Of a stretch of DNA of 64,000 nt, positions 1-9,564 are shown in pieces. The notes beneath the pieces were generated by a model that worked only from the letters and a program-made list of their open reading frames with translations, did not search any database and was not told where the DNA came from. Each line of letters begins with the position of its first letter. The first letter of the stretch is position 1. The stretch is from contig JANATG010000015.1 in assembly GCA_029449235.1 (NCBI GenBank), positions 1,550,001 through 1,614,000 of the forward strand, in the 5' to 3' direction. Position numbers and translations under genes: made by a program. The DNA comes from Linnemannia schmuckeri (lineage: Eukaryota; Mortierellomycota; Mortierellomycetes; Mortierellales; Mortierellaceae).

Positions 1-285
1 TTTTAATGAAGTGGTATAAGATACTTAGAAAAAATGACAAGTATACATAACGCCTGCGTACAAAAACCGTCGATTTTGGTGGCAAAAATACCCCACAAAA
101 AAAAAGGCGAGAGTCCGAGGGAACAAGAAGATGGCTCTACGATGCACTTCTTTTCATTCCTTTCGCCTTTCAGCGGTGGCGGCCTGGTGATCCTCTTGTT
201 TCTTTAAATACTCGTCGACGCACATGTTCTCCTTTCTTACTTCTTCCTCACCTTCCTTCTTATTCTACCTTGAGAACCAACCAAC

Positions 286-857
286 ATGTGGCGCAATAGG
301 TGGACCGTTTACGATGGTACGGCTACATTCGAAGGTATCCAATGTCCTCCACTTCTTCCTATCCAAATCCCCCTCCCTTCTTTCTTCAGCCTACACCCCA
401 TCCCACGATATCATCTCTCGTCAACGCCGCCCATCACTAACTCATTCTCTTCCCCATCTCACCTCCCTTACTTTCCCACTTCTTCAACTTTTCTTCCCAT
501 AGGCAAACCCGAGGACCGCACGGCCACAGAAGACAAGAAGCAATCGCCCAACACCTGAACGGTCAGAACCCCAACTACAGGTTCAAGGTCGAACAGAGCG
601 ACCCCGAGTTCTTTGCAGAGGTGACCTGGGACCATGGACCCCCGCCGTTCATGAAAGCAGCCGTGCCTCAACACAAGTTTCACCTCATCTTCAATCTCGG
701 TCCCCTACTATGGTTTAACAAGGTGGAGGAGTGCGATTCAACCCCTCGGTCAAGCCGGCGGCAGCGGCAACAGCCACTAAAGAGCAGCAAAAAGTTCAGG
801 AAGTTCCGAGAAGATCGCCCATGTTCTCCCTTGATGTTGTTCCTTGATGTTCTCCCT
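286..857 (+). pseudogene. possible gene remnant of unknown function
   Basis: A short open stretch begins MWRNRWTVYDGTATFE and reaches a plausible donor (GTATCC) near 334. A CT-rich, intron-like segment ending in CCATAG at about 503 follows. After it, the frame reading HGHRRQEAIAQHLNGQNP and then FFAEVTWDHGPPPFMKAA is open to 857 and uses C-ending codons like the real genes in the window. The two parts do not join in phase with the obvious splice pair (first exon phase 1, second needs phase 2), and the end runs into degenerate CCTTGATGTT repeats. I do not recognise the family. It could be a broken gene, or a real gene with a join I have not found. Confidence 0.25.
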
Positions 858-960
858 TGATGTTGTCCTTAGGTGTCATCCCTTGATGCTGTCTATTGGT
901 GTTGTCCCTTGGTACTGTCTGTCTATTGGTGTTGTCAATTGGTGTTGTCCCTTAATCTTT
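825..960. repeat. degenerate CCTTGATGTTGT tandem repeat
   Basis: Successive imperfect units of the form (C)CCTTGATGTTGT or CTATTGGTGTTGTC run through this stretch, with irregular spacing. Related CCCTTGATCTTTT units recur at about 1397-1840, so the two blocks look like one decayed minisatellite family. Nothing suggests a gene inside. Confidence 0.55.
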
Positions 961-1394
961 TGTTCCCTTGATTTTCCTCGCCCTTTGATATTTTGATCGT
1001 TCCATGCTTTGTCACTCTTTTTATTTTTGGATTGGTTTTCTTGGTGATAAGGTGGAATATGTACCCCTTAATTGATACGAAAATAATGCATGTGAACAAA
1101 AGCATCAACAACGCGACCTCGAATTCCTGCGGAAGCAAGGACTGAAAGAGCCGACATCGAAGGATCGAAAATCAACGTTGCAATGAACGATTGGCTACCA
1201 CAAGCTAGTTAAGCTCATGCCCTTTTCAATTACCACACGGAGAGACGTGTTCTCATCAAACTCCACTCCATAGGCGACGCGTTCAACTTCTTTGTCGTGT
1301 CTCTACGCCATGACCGCCTCCCCATTCATTGTGACTACCTACTCTCTCCCTCTTTTCCCCTCTTTTTTTTTTTGCGTCTTCTTTTCCCAGACTG

Positions 1395-1845
1395 CCTTTG
1401 ATCTTTTTTGCATTCCTCCTTTCCCGTCTGCGCATGATTTTGGTGCGTCTCTCCTTCCCTAATATTTTTTTATCCTTCCTTTTCCATGTCCTTTCCCTTC
1501 ATGCCTTGGTTTTCTCATCCCTTGATCTTTTTTGTATGCCTGCCCTTGATCTTTTTTCATGCCTTGGTTTTTTCCTCACCCATAATCATTTCCATCCCTT
1601 AGACTTTTCATACCTTTCTCTTTTGCTATCCCTTTATCTTTCTTCACCGTTAGCTCCTTCTATTAGTGGGTGGATAACCGTTGCTTACCAAAATCTGCTT
1701 CGCTTCAGTATGATAAGAAGAGCCGATGTCAAAGGCCATATCGCTATGGACGCTTGGCTGCCACAAGCCACAATATAGTTGTCCGGCATCCCTTTGATCT
1801 TTTCAGCGTCCCCTTTCTTTTTTTTCCGCATCCCCTTGATCTGTT
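1395..1845. repeat. dispersed CCCTTGATCTTTTTT units in T-rich DNA
   Basis: Copies of CCTTTGATCTTTT or CCCTTGATCTTTTTT occur near 1398, 1519, 1548, 1791 and 1832, set in a pyrimidine-rich strand. The open frames across it are leucine/phenylalanine/serine-rich, which is expected of T- and C-rich repeat DNA and not evidence of a protein. The repeat shares its core with the block at 825-960. Confidence 0.5.
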
Positions 1846-1919
1846 TGGTGTTCACTTGGTTTGTTTTCCCTGTCCATGCCCAAATGACGACGACTTGTGT
1901 CTTTACGGCCCTCCTCACG

Positions 1920-1928
1920 TATATAAAG
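1920..1928 (+). promoter_or_regulatory. TATA-box-like element
   Basis: TATATAAAG stands 190 bp upstream of the ATG of the small secreted-protein candidate and is followed by a C/A/T-rich leader with no intervening ATG in a good context. It is the clearest TATA match in the first 5 kb. That it is the working promoter is inference. Confidence 0.35.
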
Positions 1929-2117
1929 AAATCTCATCTACCCTGCGTCTTGCACCGACACATCTGATCCTATCTCACTACTCATGCCATAAAAGCAGCC
2001 ACTACTTCCATCAATTCTTTTGACTTTTCTCACCAACCAAACAATTGCCTCTCCTTATTCCCTATTTCCCAGCTCAAACTCAACGCCATTGCCCCAGCAA
2101 ATCATCCTAGCTAAAAA

Positions 2118-2321
2118 ATGAAGCTTCAGCTCTACATCTGCATCGCTGCAACTGTAATCACGATCTTCCTTGGTCGTGCGGATGCCACCTGCGGAACTAT
2201 CCAAAAGATGCTAGCCATGTATGGTTGTGGCCCAGTTGCTGGTGCCCCCGCCGTCACAATCACTAAAACCGTCAACAGTTGCCCCACCCCACTCGATGGC
2301 CCCTCCCGTCGCAAACACTAA
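2118..2321 (+). CDS. small secreted cysteine-containing protein candidate
   Basis: A 67-residue open frame starts at an ATG in AAAAATG context. Residues 1-23 form a classical signal peptide: a lysine, then the hydrophobic run LYICIAATVITIFLG, then a small-residue cleavage site (ADA-T). The predicted mature part is about 44 residues with three cysteines and ends in a proline/basic tail (DGPSRRKH). A TATA-like box lies 190 bp upstream. No family is recognised. The frame could be exon 1 of a longer gene, because an overlapping proline-rich frame (2221-2478) continues past the stop in another phase, which could also mean a frameshift. Such short secreted proteins are common in fungi as effector-like or structural peptides. 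No function is claimed. Confidence 0.45.
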   Translation: MKLQLYICIAATVITIFLGRADATCGTIQKMLAMYGCGPVAGAPAVTITKTVNSCPTPLDGPSRRKH

Positions 2322-2785
2322 ACCATCAGCGGTTGACCCCGCACAGTCATTGCCATCCGCACAGAAACAAAAACCGTCTCTCTTGCCTGCAATGAAGGAT
2401 ATAATTAATAAAGTCTATGATATGAACAAGGTTATGGAACCAAACTACAGACGTGATAATTATTTATGCTGTTATTAAGGACCAGGTTGTCTCTGGATAA
2501 TTCTAGGCCTTGATTAGTCAGCAAGGGCCACATGGTTATTTGGTGGCGCTAGAAGTATCTAAAAGTTGGTGGCGTTGTTCATGTGCCAGTCATTAGAGTG
2601 AAACTCTGACATTACCTCACCTCCTAGAGGCGCTCTAGGCGCGCGGCCGGGTACCTTTCCCATCGTGGGTAAAAGGAAGGTCATTATCAATATGTAGCAG
2701 CATGAATTTGCTCCTTCTTTTCCAACGCTTTCATGACTGCTGCATTCGACCAAGATATGCGCCATCAAACCTCTGCTACCTCGGT

Positions 2786-3014
2786 TTCATTTCCCACGCG
2801 CTATCTGAAGCACTCAAGACCAACTCGACTCTGACCACTTTGGACTTGTATAACAACAGTTTAACGTTACGTTGGGCTCTTGTTTTTTTCTCAAGTACTG
2901 CAGACCAACTCGACTCTAATCACTTTGAGCTTTCGGCACAATGCTATTGCCGATGATGCTAAGGATTTGGGTAACTCCCGATTGGTCGCTATAGACTTTG
3001 GTGTGATTAAGTGA
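2786..3014 (+). pseudogene. leucine-rich-repeat protein fragment, frameshifted
   Basis: The conceptual translation from about 2786 reads HALSEALKTNST then LTTLDLYNNSLT, a ribonuclease-inhibitor-type LRR unit. About 100 bp on, in the next frame (+1 relative to the first), it resumes with QTNSTLITLSFRHNAIADD and ends at a TGA at 3012-3014. Two adjacent LRR units of the same family therefore lie in different frames, with a degraded T-rich linker between them. No start codon, upstream LRRs or other domain is visible. This kind of EALKTNSTLTTLDL repeat is typical of expanded LRR proteins in Mortierella-type fungi (family knowledge). It is best read as a relic of such a gene. Confidence 0.6.
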
Positions 3015-3962
3015 CTATCCATACATTATCAAGGGTGATAGATGGAAAAAACGCAATAAAAGGCTCATGTGCTCCAGTGCCAAATCTCGGAGTCTTCTGT
3101 CGCAACAAAAGTTGACGAGGGATCTACAAGCAAAAACTGCAAGAGAAAAGGGATATATCTAGCAAAATTCAACCTTTTAAAGGCCCCCTAAATAAAAAGA
3201 AGTCAAGATGTGGTGTGATTGTTGCAAAATGAGGTGGTGGCTAGGCAGCGGTGGCGACGCTTTAGATTAGCAGCCATATTCTTTAGTTGACATAATATTA
3301 GTAGTGCGCCAAGCCCCCTTGTCTGCTCTTTGTCCTTTTACACATCATTTCTTGGACGAGAGCAGTACTGACAAGAGTTTCGTTGGCACACTGCAGTGTA
3401 AGACAGGGGTGTTCCTGAGACGTACGGTCGAGATGACGGCAGCGGCCATGGCAAGGATGGAAGTGGTAGCAGTGTGAGCGTAAGCATGGAAGTTGACAAA
3501 CCAGCCAGCGAGGGACCAAGACGGTCGTTGCGAACAAGAAGGCCCAAACGCAAAGTCTAAAAAAAAACCATCCCTTCTTGTTTGTTTACCTTTTTTAAAT
3601 GTCTGTGTGACATGATCAAAAAAGCAAAGAAAATGAAATGGACGAGTAAACGATGGGTGGAGCATAGGAGCAAAGAATAAAAAATTGCTTACTAGACGCA
3701 CCATAGCCACGCGTTCTGATAGGGAATAGTCTCCAGGTTAGAAAATAGAAAAGGAACAAACTCACCCGACAAATGTAACTCAGCACCCTCGCATGAACCC
3801 GTTCGAGAAACTATCTGCCTCGTATCATGTGAGGTTTAAGGAAAAGAGGGCCAACAATCGGAATGCACCAATGCGGCAACGATAACTGTACAAACAAAGG
3901 AAGAAAAGAAAAGAAGAGATTCAATGCACGACCCACCCACCCTTGTTCCCTCCATGCAACGC

Positions 3963-3964
<2 letters not shown>

Positions 3965-4007
<43 letters not shown>
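3965..4007 (+). repeat. poly(A) run, 43 nt
   Basis: An uninterrupted run of 43 A in gene-free DNA. No target-site duplication or retroelement open frame is visible next to it. Run length from any assembly should be treated cautiously. Confidence 0.8.
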
Positions 4008-4010
<3 letters not shown>

Positions 4011-4890
4011 AATCGGGATAGGTGTACCGAATACCCGCCTCTTCCTCAGTGCATTATCAACGTTCATTATCTTGTTCATTTCTGAGTACTCACAAGTACC
4101 AACCCGCACGTTAGCGATAGATAAAACCACAAATCATGAAAAGCCTTATTCCTCCCTCCCTCGTTTTCCTACTCCCGCTCAATCAGTGGTCCAAGATCTG
4201 ATTTGCTCGTCGGGTCAAGAGATAACAAACTCTCTTTCTCTTTCATCTTCATTTTTCAAGAAGCGCACCTTGCTCTTACTCACTTTGGGCATCACTATAC
4301 ATAAAAAAGGGGTCTGGATCAAGATACGTCTACAACCATTGGCGCTGACTGGATCCAACCCTGTTTTTAATCTTTCCTTCTTCTCAATGGTCGCTCCTTT
4401 TCCTTACGCACTCATGAGGTTTTGTAATCGAAGGTTTGACGTCCGACCATCCTTTCACTCTTCCTCTTCGTTTTCTGATTTGTTTGGTTTGGATTTGTGA
4501 TATCTAGTACCTGGCATTTAAAAAAAAAAATAAAGGAACAAAATCTACTTTTCTGTCATTCTGGGTTCCATATCTATGTCCTCGAACAAGCTTTTTTTTG
4601 GGTATGACCCACCTTCATTTCTGATAAAAGTAAATCGAGAAGAAACTCAGAAACGTGCGCAGTGAGCCATAAACGTCTTCTTTTTCGAGATTGTCTTTCC
4701 TTTTGTGAATCCCGTTGAAGCCCTCCTCCCAGAAAAAAATGGATGGGTAAGAGAAAAGTAGTGGTGCAAAAAAAAAGTATGATCCTTTTATTGACAGTAT
4801 GTTACAAGAGGTCGAAGGACCGGGGAATGAGATCAGGTATTAAAGATGTGTGTATATTCTGCCTGTACAAGCAACAAAGGTAAAAAGAGA

Positions 4891-5799
4891 TTACTCTGAG
4901 TGAGGGTGACCCAAGGGTCCAACAGGCAATCTGACAAAGGTCGCACTCGGAACATAAAGTCCAGCAGCAGCATTATACCACGCCAACAAGGCCGTTACAA
5001 TTCCCAACCCACCACCAACTCGAGTAGGGTAGTTCCCAGCCTCCAAATGTGCCAAATGACCCGAGGCCAAGAAGAAGAATGTCAATGTCAAAACGAAGAA
5101 CATCGATGAAAGAGCAACGGTAGAACGGAGGGTGGCGATCCAGAGGATGAAGGTGAAGATGCCCCAGGAGAGGAGGAAGATTCCGAGGGCGTTGTCAAGG
5201 GCGTGGGGGTCGATTGTTGCGCCATCATAGGCGGGGATGATGCCGAAGCCTGGGATTAGGATTGCGGCGTATGACAGCCAGAAGGCGCCATATGAACTAC
5301 CATTCACATTAAAAACAGAAGGTAGTGGTGTTAGTCTCTTGTGGAAGGAAAAAGGGGGATCGACAAGGAGATCATAAGGAAGTAGAAAAAAGGGAGAGGT
5401 GTTGAGTTGACAGATGGATCTGACTTACGTGAAGGCGGTGGCACCAAAGTTGTTGCCGACCTTGAACTCCCACATGCCAGCCAACATCTGGGCGATACCC
5501 CCATAGAAGCATGCCAATCCTGTCACGACCTGGACAGGTCCGCCCGAAGGCACACCAGCACCGACATTGAACAGCGACAGTACAACTATTGTTGGACGAA
5601 CAAAATGAGATAAAGAATTTAAGATGGCTTGTTTTGAAGGGCGATTGTTAATGCAAAGAGCGAGAGAAGAGAGGCATGAAGGCTAAGACGTACAGGTGGT
5701 CAGCGCGAATGCTGAGAGACCCAAGGGGCCAGGGTTGATGAAGGGACCGACGGGTGTGTTGTTGTGGTGGTTCGAGACTTTGAAATCTTCGTGCGACAT
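4891..5799 (-). CDS. GPR1/FUN34/YaaH-family acetate-type transporter
   Basis: Three exons join in phase: 5799-5694, 5585-5429 and 5296-4891 (669 nt, 222 aa). The donors GTACGT and GTAAGT and both AG acceptors are canonical. The protein opens MSHEDFK and carries the family signature near the first helix as NPGPLGL (usual NPxPLGL), with FYGG and a run of hydrophobic segments consistent with the family's six helices. This family (yeast Ady2/Ato proteins, bacterial SatP) moves acetate and related small monocarboxylates or succinate with protons across the plasma membrane. At 222 aa it is shorter than yeast Ady2 because the cytosolic N-terminus is short. The start is the first ATG giving an intact exon 1; an in-frame upstream ATG at 5871 would add a hydrophobic stretch and is less likely. 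Substrate is not determined by the sequence. Confidence 0.88.
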
Positions 5800-8407
5800 G
5801 ATGTGTTTGAGATGTGGGGGTATAAAGAGGAGTAACAAAAGGTAGAGAGGGTGAAAGTGGTTAAGATACAAAGGAGTCGAAGAGAATTAAAGAGAAAGAA
5901 AAAAAAGAGAGAGGAGGACGCTGGCGAAAGAAATATTTTTTATATCAACTTCAGAAGGTGGTGAAAGAGAAAGACAAAAGAGCAGTTTAAAGACAGAGAG
6001 GGTTGTTTAGAATCAAAAGACAACAGTCGAACGATAAATAAGCAAGAGAGACATCTAACGGAAAGGTTGAATGGGCGGTGGTTGGTCAAGGAAAGAGTGG
6101 ACTCGAAAAAGAAAAAATTCAAGACAGATAGGAAACTGGAGTGACTGAAAGGGTGGGGATGGGAGTTGGAGGTAGAGGAGTAAGAGTGATAATCATGTAA
6201 TGAGAACAGCTGTTGTTTTTTTGTTAGACGTTGTCCGCAACCCCAGACTGTTGCACCTGAACCATAGTCAGTGGTGATTGCCTTGATTTTGGTGGCCATG
6301 GATTGAAGAGAGAGAGTAAGCGAGTGCATCGCCAGGTCAACTACCACAAGGCGCAAGGAGCGGACTCGTCTCGACTCGGAAAAAGGACAGTCTGTTCACT
6401 GCAGCATGATAACAAGCATGGGAAGCACTCTAACTACAATTGACTAGGAAATAGTACATGAAGGACCCTTGTCTTCCCTTAATGGATAAAGAGAAAATAA
6501 ATGAGTAGACTTCGGGCGTAACTCTAGTAGGCACAGAACAAAGAGTAGAATGTTACCTCGTAAAAATAGATCCGTCGATCAGGCACATTTGAGGTGCCGT
6601 ACAAAGGAAATGGAAAAGGAGAGTTGTCTGGTCACAAAACAACAACAAACGAGTGATAACAACAAGGAGAAGGTTCATGCAAAGGGGATAGGGAGAGCGG
6701 GTAAACCATTCATCGCCATTGTACAAATGTGACATCGCCAACCTTGGCACTAGACGCAACCTTCATCTTGAACTAGCCATGATCAAAGTGAACAGAAAGG
6801 AAAAAGAAAGAACTGCTTTGCATCCGTTTTTCAGAAACAACCTACTTGGTTTCTCCACAGTCGAAGAAAAAGGTACAAAAAAGCCGAGGTCTCCCGTCTC
6901 CATCTCCATGGCTGTTTGTCATCAAAGCCCGAGTCATTGTCTCCACCTCTATCTCCCCACAACTCTCAAACCGGTATAAAGTGGAGTGAGTTAAAAAAAA
7001 AGCGTGAACGGGGGAGTTCACCCTTACCTCACGGATACACAATACCACGCCCTCACAGAACAAAAAAACTTGTTGCGCGGATTATGCTTTTCCCGAGCAC
7101 AAAACCCCTTTTTCTTAATTCCCCATCCTTATCCCTAGTCCCCATCTCGAACATGCTGCAACACACAAGCACACAAATAACAGCTTAGCGTGTGTATTTG
7201 TTGTGTGTGCGCGTATTTTTTTTCCCTATTAGTGCAAAATGGTGTCGTTGGACATTGTTTTCTCGTTGCTGTTGTTGTACAAACCACACAAACAAATAAA
7301 ACCAAACGATCAACAGGGCTCAGAATGCAATACTGAACCAAGTTTTCCTTTCACCTCCTTTTCTTTTCTTTTCATTCAAGCCATGTCAATTTATCCAGAA
7401 CTATAACATAGGGGGAAGAAGAAGAGGAACGAAAAAAGGAATCATTCATTGGACTGGAGCGAGAGACGAGAGACGAGGCTTTGCTTCTTCTGCAGCAAGG
7501 AACAACTGGTGAGCGAGATTGGCGATGAGAGACAAAAACGACGAGAAGAAGACGTGAAGGCGGCGAAGAATGACGATGGCCGCTTGCTTCATAGATAATA
7601 AAACCTGCAAACAGGAATAGGATGCTTGAAGTATGATCCTGAAATAAGCACTCATTGTCTTGGATACCCCTTCTCGAACCTCTGTTATGTGAAGGACGAA
7701 ACTGGGTCAAAGAGACTAGCTCGTTCAGTTGCGCATGTCCATGGCATGGGCAAATTCACCCGCTGCAGGCTACCATTAGACTTCTGTAGCAGCACACCCC
7801 GGAGTAATCGTTTTCCTCTTACTCCTTCTCTACCGGGATATGCGGGGAAGACTTTATCCAAGGCGTTTATGCTTCTTTCGAGTAAAGGATGAGCGGACAA
7901 GCAAACATGAGCCAGTATACCTTTTGTTATTATTATCTTGATGGTCTCACATTAGGGAAGAATCCGTGTGCGTTTTTTGTTAACATGAAGAGAGAGACTG
8001 CAGGGAGGCCTGGAGTTGCAGTAAAAGTCATTTAGTTAGATGTGGACGGTAACAAGAAGAGTAGAAGAGAGAGAAAGAAAAGCAACCATTACATCGGGAA
8101 TGTTCTGGTTTGCGCCAATCCTTCTCTTTTTTCGCCCTTCCTCCTCTCAAAGGTACATTACGATAAAAGCGATCGATCGATTTTTTTCTTTTGTGATACG
8201 CTGGAACGAGCTGAGGTGCATTTATCAATCCACTGCACGGGTGTAGTCCTTCAAGGACAACTGTATGACAGGAGTAAAATTTCTCTACTACAAGCGTCAA
8301 CGAGGCATAACGGCCCTCTGGAAAAGGGTAAGTTGAAGGTCAAGCAAAGGAAGGGAAAGGAAGGGAAAAGGGGTTAACCAAACGTAGGATTTTAAAGAGT
8401 GCCTGCG

Positions 8408-8445
<38 letters not shown>
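8408..8445 (+). repeat. poly(A) run, 38 nt
   Basis: Uninterrupted A run in gene-free DNA, followed by CGCGCTAATATCGCGC, a small imperfect inverted repeat. No retroelement open frame is next to it. Confidence 0.8.
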
Positions 8446-8446
<1 letters not shown>

Positions 8447-9227
8447 GCGCTAATATCGCGCAGGGGAGGGAAGGAACAGTGAGCAGATACTAATTTAGGA
8501 AACAGAGATGAGGGAGGGAAAGAGTGCGACGCGCCTTACTTATCCCTATCCTCGTCAGTACCCTAGTAGGTAGGATGTGCAGACATGTATCCATCCCGCA
8601 GGTATGCGCATCTTACCAGGTAAGCGCTCCCCTTCCTTGCAAACTCGGTTCTCGTCACCCTTCTCACCTGTTTCCTCACTCGCTCAGCCCTCGTATATCT
8701 CTTTATTTAACAGTAAAAGGACAGGGTCTTTTTTCCTTTTCCAATTGCTACAATGCCCATCGTCATCGCATTCACTCATCCACACAAAAACCTGCTGATA
8801 GTGTTTTTGATCACTTGTACAAGTCCAAGGGTCACCAGGAGTTGCTTATGCAAAAGGAAGGTAGCGAGGGTTAATGGTCCCCCTTCCTTTATCTTTTTCA
8901 CGCTATTGTTGTATTGGATTAGGTCTCCTTGATTCCGGATACTGCCCATCCCGCACCCCTTTGCCTCCGTCTTCTTTTTTCGCTTTTTGCGATTTCTTGA
9001 CTTGGGTTACTTATCAAAAGTAGCATCAAACCCTTTCAGCTTTATGCCTTGTATCCACGTCCGTGTGGTCACGATTGGACCCCTGACGACCGATCTTTCA
9101 CTGACTTGCAACAAGCATGATGACTAGACCATGCAGATGGACGCACCAATTGGTGTTGATGGATTGAATGAGGTTGTCGAAAAGTATAGGCTCCATCTTT
9201 CGTTTCTCTATTTTTCAGAAGGGAAAG

Positions 9228-9560
9228 GAACCGAACCGTTCATTCTTTCCTTGGTTCTCTCCTTCTCTTTTTGTATTCTCTCCATTTCGTTTCTTTTTTC
9301 ACTTCCTTTTCTTTTCCCTTTCCCTTCTCTCTCTTTTTTCTCTTTTTCTCCTGCTCTGCTCTCTCCCTCTCACCCTTGCTCTTGCTCTCCTGATCCCATT
9401 GCAACAGAACACAGAAAGCAACACGAGGAACATCAATCCCATTCCACCTTCTCTCACCTACCTTTCGTTTCTTCTCTTTCTTCTCTTCTCTCCTTCCTTA
9501 CACATACCCTTTCCTTCTCTTTTTACCATTGGTGTAAACTTAATTTTAATCATTACATTC
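9228..9560 (+). promoter_or_regulatory. CT-rich leader of the MFS permease gene
   Basis: A nearly pure pyrimidine strand (CTTTTCTTTTCCC, CTCTCTTTTTTC and similar) ends just before the ATG at 9565. CT-rich blocks immediately upstream of start codons are a common feature of fungal promoters and leaders, and similar ones stand before the metacaspase and deubiquitinase genes in this window. Role inferred from position and composition only. Confidence 0.45.
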
Positions 9561-9564
9561 ATAA

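Larger units (their letters stand above)
5800..9564. other. gene-poor interval
   Basis: No open frame here has convincing family similarity, coherent splice sites or codon use like the neighbours. The strand is A/G-rich near 5880-6130, probably the leader of the transporter on the minus strand. A 38-nt A run lies at 8408-8445. The last 330 bp before 9565 are strongly CT-rich. The long serine/phenylalanine/leucine frames in that CT-rich stretch are composition artefacts. Confidence 0.5.

Noticed and set aside
1398..2023. Open frames of 117-126 codons on + strand
   Set aside because: They translate T-rich repeat DNA, with Phe/Leu/Ser runs and no splice logic. Only the short duplicated WLPQA fragment inside them is of interest.
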